Positions 12,101 to 23,099 of a DNA stretch of 64,000 nucleotides are shown one piece after another. The number at the start of each line of letters is the position of its first letter. Position 1 is the stretch's first letter. The notes below the pieces were generated by a model. It saw nothing but the letters and a program-made list of their open reading frames with translations. It was not told the DNA's origin and searched no databases. Made by a program: the position numbers and the translations under genes. Source of the DNA: Rhynochetos jubatus (taxonomy: Eukaryota; Chordata; Aves; Eurypygiformes; Rhynochetidae); assembly GCA_027574665.1 (NCBI GenBank), contig CM050656.1:5145001-5209000 (forward strand), written 5' to 3'.

Positions 12101-13000
12101 TTACATGGAAGATCCTTATATCCCATGCAAAAAACCGTCACCTATGTTTGAGAACCCACCACTGGAGCAGGATGAAAGCTTACATGCTGAACATAATTTG
12201 CAAGCATATTTGGAACAGTATTCCTTGAAAACTTAATGAGACCCATACTGCAAGAGTTCACCATAAAACCCCAGCTCCCTTCCTTAGAATGATTTCCCCA
12301 TACTACCTACCTGAAAATCATAATCATGCTGTTTCCTCAGCAATTAGATATTTTTATATACTACATTTCTTTAATAATACTAAAACTGTTTTTATATTAA
12401 AAAGCTGTCCCCTTACAAACACGTTATTAAGTTACAGTTTATAGCACTTGCAGTGGGGTAAATTATGGTTGTTTTATTAAAGTGTTTTAAAGACTGAAGT
12501 CTTACTGACATGTTGCTCATTGCCAGTAGTTGGCCAGGCCCATGAATGCTGCAGAGGTGCAAGTTGCATCTCACAGAGTCCTTCTGCACACCAGAGAGAA
12601 TTTATGTTTGGTTTTCCCAATAATGGGATATCACAGAAAGCACATCCCAGCTGACTCCGAACCTATGATTTTTAACACCCATTACCTATGTTGAGGGTGT
12701 TGTATTTTCTCTCTCACAAGCACTGACCTTAGGAGGAGGAGGCTATAGCCTGTTACTGCCCTTCTGTTTATTCTTATTGCATCAGTTAGTTTGCTTCTTT
12801 GCAAATGACCCTGCTTCTCCACAGCTGCTAGCCCACCAGGAGCTCGTCATTGGAGCTACACATGCTTAGCAAATTGCAGATCATAAAGTATCAGCAACCT
12901 CCAGGCTGCATAAAGATGCAATGAAAATGCAAACTCATGCCTCTAGTCCAGCCGTGCCAAAGGGCATGTGTGCCTTCAGGACCCACTCCTCCTCTGTGCT
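9170..13000. other. Non-coding stretch, low-complexity tracts only
   Basis: No frame exceeds about 98 codons and none resembles a protein. An A14 run at 11545-11558 continues as an A/C-rich tract to about 11580. From 12330 to 12480 the sequence is strongly AT-rich with repeated TTTATATTAAAA and TTATTAAAG-type words; I cannot assign a function. Apart from the weak old-repeat trace at 10203-10256, nothing further is recognised. Confidence 0.7.
10203..10256. repeat. Weak remnant of an ancient sauropsid interspersed repeat
   Basis: The words CTGACTTCAGTTACACTCCAGTGT and, on the far side, TTCTGACCTGCGGGCC resemble the recurrent reptile/bird repeat pattern built from CAGATTCTGATCTCAGTTACAC-type units. 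The match is short and eroded. I recall the pattern but not a reliable family name, so the call rests on pattern memory alone. Confidence 0.25.
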
Positions 13001-13018
13001 ATGCTCCCCGGAGTTAGG

Positions 13019-13039
13019 CTGATGTCAAACTGACATCAG
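13019..13039. repeat. Perfect 9-bp inverted repeat with CRE-like half-sites
   Basis: CTGATGTCA and its exact reverse complement TGACATCAG are separated by three bases (AAC). Each arm contains TGATGTCA/TGACATCA, one base from the ATF/CREB consensus TGACGTCA. It lies about 150 bases before a small CpG-dense patch, which makes a regulatory role conceivable. An inverted repeat of this size is also expected a few times by chance in 64 kb. Confidence 0.5.
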
Positions 13040-13184
13040 GAAAAAGGAAAATCATATCCCTGATATTAAACAGAACACTCGGGCCTTGTTTGGAGTCAAT
13101 ACCGCATTTTTCCACTTCTGCAGGCTTGTATCTATAATTGATAACTCTGTGCTTCTGTCACTCTGTTTTCTGATGTTAAATTGC

Positions 13185-13300
13185 ATTGCGACTCGCACGC
13201 GCGTGCTGTTGCGGAGCCGAAGCTCCAACAGCCTCGCCGGGGGCTGATCCTGCGGGAAAGCTCCCTTGTCCTCTGCTCCGAGCAATTTCTGTGCACGGCA
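13185..13300. promoter_or_regulatory. Small CpG-dense patch with 12-bp palindrome (candidate)
   Basis: This segment of about 115 bases carries roughly a dozen CpG dinucleotides in a window where CpG is otherwise scarce. It includes a perfect palindrome GCACGCGCGTGC at 13195-13206. It is too short for a conventional CpG island and no gene start is apparent next to it. Retention of CpGs can indicate an unmethylated regulatory element. The flank at 13310-13380 is AT-rich with TTTAATTC, TTAATAAAATCATTAAA and similar homeodomain-type words. Confidence 0.3.
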
Positions 13301-13399
13301 TTTGGCACTGAAACAGGAAATTAAGGCCTGTAGGAAAGCAACCTTTGGCCTTTAATTCACTTTTTAATAAAATCATTAAAAGAAACCTACTCCCTGCCA

Positions 13400-16300
13400 G
13401 ACATTATGGGAAATGGCTTTAATGATACTTTCAAGCAAAACACATTCACTCAGCTACAAGCATGGCTTCCTCAATAGCTCCAGCTTGATTATTTGTGTGT
13501 TTGCAGTATGAAAATGGTTTGAATTATAAAGTCAGGCTAGAAAATGTTATATGAACCAGGCCCTGATAACAACTACAGGCCAGGTTCTGTCCGTTATACG
13601 CTTCTCTAACACGTAAACAACAGTTATAAAGTTTTGCTAGAAATGATCAGTAAGTTTGACCCAAAGCCAAACATCAACAACACAAAAGGACAAAGAAAGC
13701 TGAGAGTTTTTGTGCCCTCCCAGACTCTACTGGGAACAAAATGGGTGCCATCAACTGCACAAGTGATGAGCACACAGCAAAGCAAACACACAGTTTGTGG
13801 GAGCACAAACCCATCTGTCCACAGCGAAAAGCCTCAGGCTGTAGCTACTAATCAGGCTGTTCTCTGATTGAATTTACAGTTCGCCATTGCATGTTTGTGT
13901 AGGCTCTTGCAAAAAAAATGTGTGGCATTCTTGTACTAGAGAAGAGGCAAATCTTGCTTTATCATTGTTAGATTTGTAACTTACCACTTGGGCACGTACA
14001 AATCAATTTAAGAAACTTTAGTGATTGAACTGAGCCTATGAACAGGTAGGTGGTTACTGAGAGCACCTTAAAAATTACAGGGGAGATCTGTGCTAAACCA
14101 AATTCATTGTTTACTTACAGCCATGAAGTTTTAAAAGACTGAATAATTTCTACCTAGTGCAAAATTTGCCCTCATGTACTTTGATGTTTTCTTTCTCTCT
14201 TTCTTTCCTTCCCATTGTATACAAAAATTGTTAATCAACAACCTAGTAGTCAGTTTTCTTCAATCAATAAATTCTAAGTCCAAGCCACAGTAGCTTTTAT
14301 GTCTGTACGTTGTAAAAGTAAATTTACATCATATGTCAAACATTACACATGAAGACCAAAACAACGCTGGTTTCTAGTCCTAAAAGATATATGTGTATCC
14401 ATAAAATCAGCAAGCTGTGTCCTGAATACAGCTGGATGATCATACTCTGACCAAATGGCTTTGTGTCTAAGACTGGAGATCTGTCAGGCTCAACTGTTTT
14501 CCAGAACGGCATCTGTTCCAGGGAGCTTTGGGGAAATGCAGGATGAGCCCCTGGTTTTATACTGGTCCTGGGGGAACCCTAATTTTCCTGTTTCCTGGGC
14601 TGTGAAGCTGTCAAGGGGTCATGCCAGGTTCCCAGAGACTCTGGCATGGCAAGAATGGCCCAAACGGGAGCTGTGCTGCACACTCTTCCACGGCAGAGAG
14701 CCAGGCAGCCTGGTGAAGTTTGGTCACCAGAGGGAAATGACAAAGAAGGAAAGAGCCAGCTGTGCTAATTGATTGCAGGATGACTCGGTAGCACCAGTGT
14801 GATCTTGAGAAAAGCAGATCTGATCCTGGCAAGAGGGACTGAGCAGACACAAGGGAGCAGGGAAGCCTTTGCAAGAGCCTGTTGGGGATTCTGCGTGTAT
14901 TGCCATACACCTTCCAGACAAGGTGAATCCCAGTCAGAAGAAACGCAGGAAAAGGGCAACTAGAAAAAACAGGGAATATGCAGCCTTTTTTACAAGAGGA
15001 AACTTAAAATGTGGTACCTCTAGCCTACAAAAATGAAGTCTAAGGACACAATATCTATTTAAAGATATATTGGAGAACAGAAGCAGAAAGGAAGAAAACA
15101 TTGCTTTAATTTAAAGAGTGAATGTGGCACAAGAAGGATGGAATATAATCTCTGCCCATAATTATATAAACATACAAGGAGCTTCACTGAGTACAGCAAA
15201 GAACGGTCAGCACAGTTTTAAGGATTGTGGGCTTACCCAGAGGTAGCAAAATCTTTTTGCAATGGCCATAATTCCTTACAATTTTTTTTTTTTTTAAAAA
15301 TGAAGATAACGTTACTCATCTTTCTAACTCCAGGTTCCCACATCTGGGTGGCTAGGGAACACAACAGAAAGGGAAAAGGTGGAACCAGAAGAGAAGACCT
15401 GGTCATGGCCTCTTTGTTAGTGGGAAGGTGTCTGTGAAAAAACACTGCTTCTGGAGAACAGGACAAGCGTATTTCCAGAACATTTTCCACTGTTTTCCAA
15501 TGACATGACATTAGTTTATTTGGGTGGACTCCTTTCTTTGGCCAGTTGTGTCCCTGTTCTTGGCTGGAAACCTCCACGGATGAGTAAGCAAAGGAACGCC
15601 ACCTATTCCCACAAGTAAAGAGGATTTAACAAAGAATGCCCCTGTGTACCTTTCTCATGGAAGGAATTTCTTAGAAAATCCCTAATGAAAATTAATATAT
15701 CTCTGAAATGAGCTCTTTATCTAATACCTCACCAACTTTCTGGGAAACGACTATGTGGAGGCAATTGGATTTCAAACTGGATCTGGTTAATATAAAATGC
15801 CACCTGGTGAGTGCTAAAGAATATTTTTGCCTTCTCTAGGTGTGGTCTGCTTTACACTTAGGAGAAGAACTGATCCTCAGATACTCATGTTGTAAAATTA
15901 GGGATTACAACACAAATAGGGATATCATGAAATCACCGCATTGCTTTCTTCCAGCCACACTGCACAGGGATTATTTTAACTCAATGGTTCCTTCTAGACC
16001 CCCCAGGTCAGAGCAACCTGAAATCAGACATTTGCAGTTCCTGCTAATCCAACTACTTTTTCATCCCAGACGTTATAAGAAGCCGTACTGCTAAACCTGT
16101 GCTACCTGTTGGTAACAGAGAAATGATAATACTTCCTTACAGGGATGGTGAAGGATGCTAAGGGCAATGCACAATGTCCAAAACCTGTGGTGATGAGGCC
16201 CCAGCAGTGTCTACAGGAGATTTGGGATGCCAGGCTGCCTCAGCTCCTTTCAGACAGCTTGCGGCATCACAGACCTGCTCTGAAGCCTATTGACACTGAA

Positions 16301-18830
16301 GGACTCCCACTGGCTGTTATCAGCTTTGGCTCACATCCTTGGAATCTGGTTCATGCCTCTTTATTTATAATGTCATGCATATCAGAAGCAACCTCCCAAG
16401 GAAAATACGCCAACTCATCTTCTTCCTCAAAGAAGCCATTTAGCTGTGATTGTAATCTGTGATTTCATTGCTAGCCCCTATTTGCCTTCGCAGTTAAGAC
16501 TCTCCAGGGATAGAATTTTATTTCTTTGGCACAGCTTAAGCATTGTGTTGTACAAATCTATCTGTCTATTTATCTCATGCATACCTATAAAATAAGCGTG
16601 TGTGTGATGAATAATAAGGACACAGGTGCTATGGGCCTCCTTTGTATTTCTTTGGCACTATTAATATCCCTTGAAAGTGGGAATAACTCCCATTTGTGCC
16701 AGCTCTAAGATGTCTTGATACAGGCCAAGCATTGTAAGGGATTTTTATTATAAACAGAACATTTCTGAATAATTAATCATTCTGATATAAGACACACATA
16801 CGTATTCCAAATAACTCCTGCATGCGTTCTTGGTTGAAAGGGGCAAATGAAAGATGGGGAAAAAATGGAGTCAAAATAAGGAGCTAAGATATAGAATCGA
16901 GCCAGGAAAGCATGAACCTTTTTTTTTTTTTTTCCTTACTCATACAATTCAGAACATATTTTCCCTATAAAGTAAATGGGTAGGACATCCAAGTATACCT
17001 CTGACAGTATCTCAGATACATGTGCAACAGTGGGGCGTAAGGATGGGGTGCTGAACAGCATCGTCTGCTATTAACCACCAAGCACGGTCCCAAAAAGTAA
17101 GTGCCAAGCTCTTGGCACTGCAGCAGTAGATGTCCAAGCTGTCAGGCTGCCCAGAGGCATCTGTGTGTATAAGCTGGTGCAGCCAGTCACTTGTTTTGCT
17201 ATTAAGAAACCCAAACAATTAGAAACACATGCACTTTTTAGTTTTAGCAGCTGCAGCAGAATTCACCAGCGTGAGATGGTCAAGAAACTCGTGCAAGGCA
17301 GGAAGTTTGGTGGTGTGCTTGTAATTTTAATGGATGTTTCACTGCACTCCATCTTTTCTTTTTTTTTTTTTTGAAACATAATGAATCAGCGTGCGGCACA
17401 CCGAGCCAAAGGAACCTACAGTCCATAGGGGCACAGCCTACAGTATTACTCACTGCTTTCTATTCACTGTCCAGCTCATGCTGCTGTTCCTGTAAGTCAG
17501 TCTTGCCCTGCCTCAAACAAGTGGGTCCACATCATATGGAAATGGAGTTATGGGATGGTTTCTGTATGGCAGAGTAAGACACAAAATGACCCCGGCTCAT
17601 TAAACATGCTGCACAGCTCTGGGGAACCCATAGGGGTGTGTTAATCGTACACCAGGGTCATCTTAAGAATGAGAGCTAATTTCTGCTTTTTCCAGTCGTC
17701 TTCATCGGTTTTCTCTTGTGCCATCTGAAGTCTCTCAAATCCAGCCAAACACATCTTTAGTAAATAAAGTTTGAAAGAAGTTTTTTTGCAGTTGTGTAAC
17801 ATGAAATTATATGTAATAGCTGAAGTTGAAAACAAACAAACAAAAATCAGAGTGGTTCATATCAATAACGCATGTCTCCTCTGACTAATACGAAAGGCAT
17901 TGTCAGAGCACTCCCAGAACCAGCGTTTATAAACGTCCTCAACCTTTGAAATCCTGCTGCCATGCGTTTCTAGAACACTGATGAGCTGGCAGACCTCAGG
18001 CATCATCTTCCATGCCATGACACATGGGCTGAAGGTTTGGAGGATGTTTAACTTCTCCTTCATTCAAGATTCTACCAGATAATGTCTTATGTGCTATGGC
18101 AGTGTCAGTGTGGAGGCAAAGATCACAGAGATTGTCATACACCTCCATGGCCAGAACAACCCTGTTCCAGCAGTGGATGGCCCTGCCTTGCAACTGAAAT
18201 CCATACCCAGGATGGGCTCACAACTAACCCTTCAATTTGGCAGTGTGGTTTGAATTATTAGTGCTAGTTTCTGCTCTATGAATTGCAGAGGAATCTGTTG
18301 ATGGTGGCTGCAGGCTTACATTTTGTCACTAAGTTGCAAGGAGACCCAAATAGTCTAACTATAGCTGAAACTGTCAGAGGAAACACATGAAAATCCCAAG
18401 AAACTGAATTTTGGACAGCGCTTCCTTAGACTTTAGCAGCAATTGTGGAATGTAGCGAAGATTGTTTGTTTGGCCTTTTTTTATTAAATAAAATGGAAAA
18501 GAATCTTTATGATGACTGTAATGGAAGAGGAAAATTGAGTGTCTGACTTTGCAGCTTTCTTTCAGGATTTGGAAGGATTTTTTCGGTATAAGAGATCAGG
18601 ACTTTTAGTACAAATCACTCCCAAACCCACCGAACTCCCTCTGTCACACGGATACATACCATGCCTGAAACATGCTTTGTACACCCCGAGGGCCCTCTAG
18701 ACCTTAACACCTTGGTCCCTGATGCTAAACAACCGGCAAGCTAAAACTTGTGCCTTTAATGCCATTCCAGCAGGGCAACTTATTACCACACAGAAAATCT
18801 CACAAAGCTCTAAGTCTGTATTTCCAAGTC
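13400..18830. other. Non-coding stretch
   Basis: No supported gene; the longest frames here (about 105-114 codons) show no family resemblance. Low-complexity items are a pyrimidine-rich run at about 14183-14213, T14 at 15282-15295, T15 at 16919-16933 and T14 at 17359-17372. A splice-acceptor-like site precedes an open frame at 15840 and is described separately. Nothing else is recognised. Confidence 0.7.
15840..16094 (+). other. Open frame behind an acceptor-like site (speculative)
   Basis: TTTTTGCCTTCTCTAG ends at 15839, and one frame then stays open for 84 codons to a stop at 16092-16094. The frame begins with GTG rather than ATG, so it could only be coding as an internal or terminal exon. 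The translation is rich in basic and hydrophobic residues, with no domain recognised. No good donor or partner exon was identified. Most likely chance. Confidence 0.08.
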
Positions 18831-18838
18831 ATAAATCA

Positions 18839-18885
18839 GCCCCATTTACAGAAGAGGACAAGTTCAAGTTGAAGTTATCAAGTAT
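18839..18885 (-). mobile_element. Possible MIR/CORE-SINE trace (weak)
   Basis: CCCCATTTACAGAAGAGGAC followed by GTTGAAGTTATCAAG resembles, with gaps, the CCCCATTTTACAGATGAGGA ... GAGGTTAAGTGAC portion of reverse-oriented MIR. The aligned length is under 50 bases and divergence is high. It is offered as a hypothesis only. Confidence 0.25.
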
Positions 18886-18889
18886 GACG

Positions 18890-21800
18890 GCTCAAGTGGC
18901 ATCCTGTACGTCAGACCCAGAACTGAATGACCCCTCTTTTCCTTTTGCCAAAGAGACAAATGGTGAGAACGTGTCAGATTTTATCTCTGATTCATATTTT
19001 TAAGCTGGGGACATAGGAAATTTTAAACTGAAAATAATGTCTTTCTAGGGGTGTGTTACAACCTTTTCCTGAGGAGGTCTTTATTTCTAAAAACAGGGCA
19101 GTAAACAGAACAACACCCAAATAATGACAAGATAGAACTATAGGGATGGTTTTAAGCATTTGTCATCACAGAGATACTGAGCTGCTTGTCTCCAAAGGCC
19201 AATTCATGAATGACGTTCCTTGCAGCAGGACAGCATAGCATGCCTTGGCCTGTGCCGCTACCCTGGCTGAGATAAGCCCCTGCCAGATCTTTCATCTTTG
19301 TCCCACTGACAGAAGGTCCCTGGGGATCCCCTGTTGAAATATCAAAGCACAAATGACATACCCCACTCATTCTCCCACTGTGAGGTTGCCCAGGACCATG
19401 ATCTGGCCATGACATCTTACAGAAACCAGCAGTTGCTCTTGCATCAGCACAGATGATCTGTGGCTGGGTTAGAACCCTTCCATGTGCTATAAATGGGATG
19501 CAGGCTGGTGGAGGATGGGGTCTTCATTCTTTATGCTCCCCTCAGCCAAGCAAAGGTCCCCCACATTAAAAAACAAAACACTATGAGGAAAACATCCTAG
19601 TCGTTCACTGCACAGCAGTCTGACCATGTAAAGTTAGCACACACATTTCAAGCAGAGACGCATTGCCCTTTCCCTTTGCGTTAGATAAACAGCAGCTTCT
19701 TTCCTTTTTTATGTCCTTCTGAAGGAAATCGTAACTGCATAGCTTGCTGTATTACTCAGAGGCTGAGTTACTAATAGCCTTCACAATCCTTTCTATTAGG
19801 AAGCAACCAAACAAACTTGACAGGAGCATCATGCATTTGATCACTTTTACCAAATTCTGTTGATGTTATTTTAAAAGTGGATTTAGCATTCATAAGACTA
19901 TATAACTTCTTGAAACACAGGCAACAAAAGATCTTGCTATTCACAGGAAAGGGACAGAAGAGGTCCTTCACACATTCTTGAAAGCGCTCTGCTGCTCTTC
20001 TGGCTCTTGTGCCAAAAGTGCAGCGAGGTCTCACATGTGGCCCTGCGAGTTCTGCAGAAATTGCCAAAAACATGCCCAGAATATTGATTGTTTTCTGTCC
20101 CTGAGAAAGTGAGTGGGAAGGTCAATCCCATTGACTCATTCAACAGATGAAGGTGGATAGCCTTGTGGTGGTGACAGCCATCACCGCCAAAAAGGACTCG
20201 ATTCAGACTAGTGCTCATTCTTCCTGCAGCAGGAATTTAATCAGTAGCTTTAGTGGTCCGGCCTCTACAGGGGAAAAAAGACAGCCAGCAGCCTCACAGC
20301 CTTCCAGCTTGAAGCCTGTATCAACAACAAACAAGGGGGGATTGTATTTGGTTTCCTATCTGCACCTGGACCCACCACAGTGGTTCATGACAGCCATGCG
20401 CTTCAACTCATCTCTGGGTTATCCTCCACAAAGAAAGTGGGATTTTATCCAGAGAAATGCTGTGAAGTGTGCTGAGTAGTAGCAGTAGCATTTCATAAAA
20501 TGTTTAATTTTACACAATCAACTGCTTAGTCCGCAAAAATATGTTTCTGAGAGAATTCCCATTTGTCTATTATGTAGTAAAGCCAACCAATTTCACCTGA
20601 CAATATTGCATTTTAAAGCTGGAAATACCCCTTTTTTAAAGAAAACCTTTCTGATCAGCCAGGCCTGTGGTGAGGCAGCACTTAGTGTTCTTTGCATGGA
20701 AGAGGCTTTGTGCCACTTGCAGACAAAAGCATGGTTATTAACCCCAATCTCTCCAGTGAACATCCACCAGTCCAGCAAACTGCTCTCTTTTTCCGATAAG
20801 GAAGGAAAACATCAATGCTAAATTTAGTGGTCATCAGGCAGCATATTGTGGCTGGAATTTTCCGACGAGCTCAGCGTCTCTAGCAGTGGCCAAACATTCA
20901 AACGAAGCTCTTCATAGTCCAAAATAAATGTCTACATTTTCAGAAGACAGGCAAAGATTAGGCACTGTCTGGGAAGAGATTCCATTTTTTATCACTTCCA
21001 GCTCTCATTCTTGCACGTGAATTTTGTCTTCACGTCTGGCTGAGCTGGAAGAGGCACATGATGCTCTGAAGCTCAGAAGGGTCAGCCAAGCACGGGCACC
21101 GGCGGTGCACTGGATGCACTGCTTCAGTGGTGCTGGCAATTGCTGACCCTGGAAGATCACTACCATTTAGGGATGTTCTGCCCACGTCTTCCATGTCTGG
21201 ACCAGGCAAAGAGTGATGCAGAGTCAGTATAACCTTAAATCAGAAAGACTCTAAAGCATTGAGCTTTGCAAATACTCACACCGCAGAAAAGCGCGCATAC
21301 AGACCGTATCATGTTGCCTACTGTAACGCAAGAGAAAAGAGAAATCAAAGACACTGGAGAATTTTATTGTTCTTTTTAAGTTCTCTCCCAGCAAATACGG
21401 TGCCCATATTTTACAAGGCTACAACACAATAATCTACCACCACCATTTAACGACCAAGCAGTTGCAGAGTTGATCTATAAACTGATGTTGCCATTTAATG
21501 TGGTTTCCAGTGAACTGTAAAATTTATAGCTGTAACTAACACCCCCTCTGCCCCTCTCTCTTTTATGTTCTCCTCAAAAAACAAGCTGCTCCACAGCTCC
21601 AAAAGGCAACGCACAGAAAATCAATGTGCAACCTGAAGTGAGCTAATTGGGATCATATTCACATTCCGTGGATCTGTGGCCTTCTGGTCAATTAAGCAGA
21701 GATTGATGTCTGACAGTGGGTGAATGCCACCAAAAGGGAGGCATAAAAGTACCCAGATCCACCCTTCTCGCACAGCTTTTTCCATGAATAGTGGCAAAAC

Positions 21801-22200
21801 TGCTGTGCAGAGCAGAGATGCTCTGGGAGCTTTCTTCCATGGGCTTTCCTCACACTGTCTCTTGCAAACTTGTCAGGTCTTTTTGGGCAGCCTCACCACC
21901 ATCATCATCTCAGCACGGTGCCACCCGCATCCCTTCTTTGGCAGCTGCCTGGCATGGGTAACCCTCCTCTCAGCCATGCTGATAAGAGCGGGTGTAAGAT
22001 GAAATCCATTTCTGCTCGGATGGCCTGGCCCTTCTCACGTCCCCTTTCCAGTGATTGATGGGATTTAAATGGGCTTCACTTCAAGTCCACCGCATGGGGG
22101 GGAACTTTGTCCCAAACGAACGTAATGTTGGAAAATCTTCTTGGGCACACACAAGCGCACGAACCGATTCAAGCTCACTGTTGTGAACGCTTGGAATAAA
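18890..22200. other. Non-coding stretch
   Basis: No frame longer than about 110 codons and none recognisable. Between about 21480 and 21720 the sequence is rich in TTTAAT, TAATTG and CAATTAA words and includes CACATTCCG, a TEAD-type core. This gives it the look of a conserved non-coding element, though conservation cannot be judged from one sequence. From about 22080 to 22190 CpG density rises slightly, without any gene signal. Confidence 0.65.
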
Positions 22201-22204
22201 AACC

Positions 22205-22276
22205 AGGGGCCTGATCCCAAACCCCATTAGCCTTTGGAAAGGCTCCCTATGATGTCAGTGGGTTTTGGAACAAGCT
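22205..22276. repeat. Ancient palindromic sauropsid repeat copy
   Basis: The segment opens with GGGGCCTGATCCCAAACCCC and closes with GGGTTTTGGAACAAGC, which is an imperfect reverse complement of the opening. Between them lie CATTAG and ATGTCAGTGGG, which correspond to the CATTGA...TCAATGGG words of the family. This layout matches a pattern I recall as common in reptile and bird genomes (GGCCTGATCC ... CATTGACTTCAATGGG ... GGATCAGGCC). I do not recall a secure family name; it behaves like a small non-autonomous palindromic element. The copy is old: about one in four arm positions mismatch. Confidence 0.5.
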
Positions 22277-22980
22277 TTTGATGCTTTCTGGTAAGGGCTG
22301 ATGGAAAAAAATCTCCAAGCTTAATTGGGTTGGGGGGAAGTGGTAAGGAAAATGTTTTTTGGTGAGCATCACCTTTGCGGGGGATGAATGTGCTTACTTA
22401 AGGCCCATTGATACTTTCTGTAGAAAACTCCCACACTTACTGCTTCTGTCTATTTGTTTATATGGTGTCATTGTTTTTAGGGAGGGGGATTAACTTTCTG
22501 ACCTCATGCGAGATCACATTTAATATTTTAATCTTCTCAACAGCTTCTTAATGGGAAGAAGGATTCATTTCGAGACTTTTATCTGGATATTCAATCAAAT
22601 CTTTGGCCTCTGCTCCCCTGCCATGGCCTCTCCACCACGAGCCCAGTTGTCTGCAAGCACCGGGAATGGTGACAATGCCACGGTGTGTTGAGCAATAAAT
22701 GCACACTGCCTCCGTGAGAGGTTTCTCATGGGGATGAGCAGTCCAAAGGGACACAGAGTCTTCTCTGGGCCATGCTGGGAGCTCCCAGCACTGCAGCATG
22801 TGTATACTGGCTGATCAGAGAACAGCATCATGATTGCAGTGCTTATTTAACCACAGACTTGCTTTAAGGTGGCTTTGGAGCTAGAGTGTGAGTGGCCATG
22901 TGGGGTAAAGGTACCTTGTGATGGTTTCTGTAGGATTGTCATGCTAAGATGATGTCAACAACAGAGCAAAACAAAAGCAG

Positions 22981-23045
22981 AGGGCCAGATTCTGATGTCA
23001 TTTTTACCAGTAGACCCAGGAATAAGTCAGTGGGTAATAAACTTG
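22981..23045. repeat. Second ancient sauropsid repeat copy
   Basis: The segment begins AGGGCCAGATTCTGATGTCA and continues with TTTACCAGTAGACCCAGGA and AGTCAGTGGGTAA. These match, in order, the recurrent GGGCCAGATTCTGATCTCA ... TACACCAGTGTAAATC ... AGTCAATGGAGTTAC pattern found across sauropsid genomes. It is diverged but collinear over about 60 bases, and only 700 bases from the other copy. Family name not recalled with confidence. Confidence 0.5.
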
Positions 23046-23099
23046 CCACTGGGGAACCATGGTGCTGTGCCATGTATGTTCAGTCCCATAAAAATCGGT

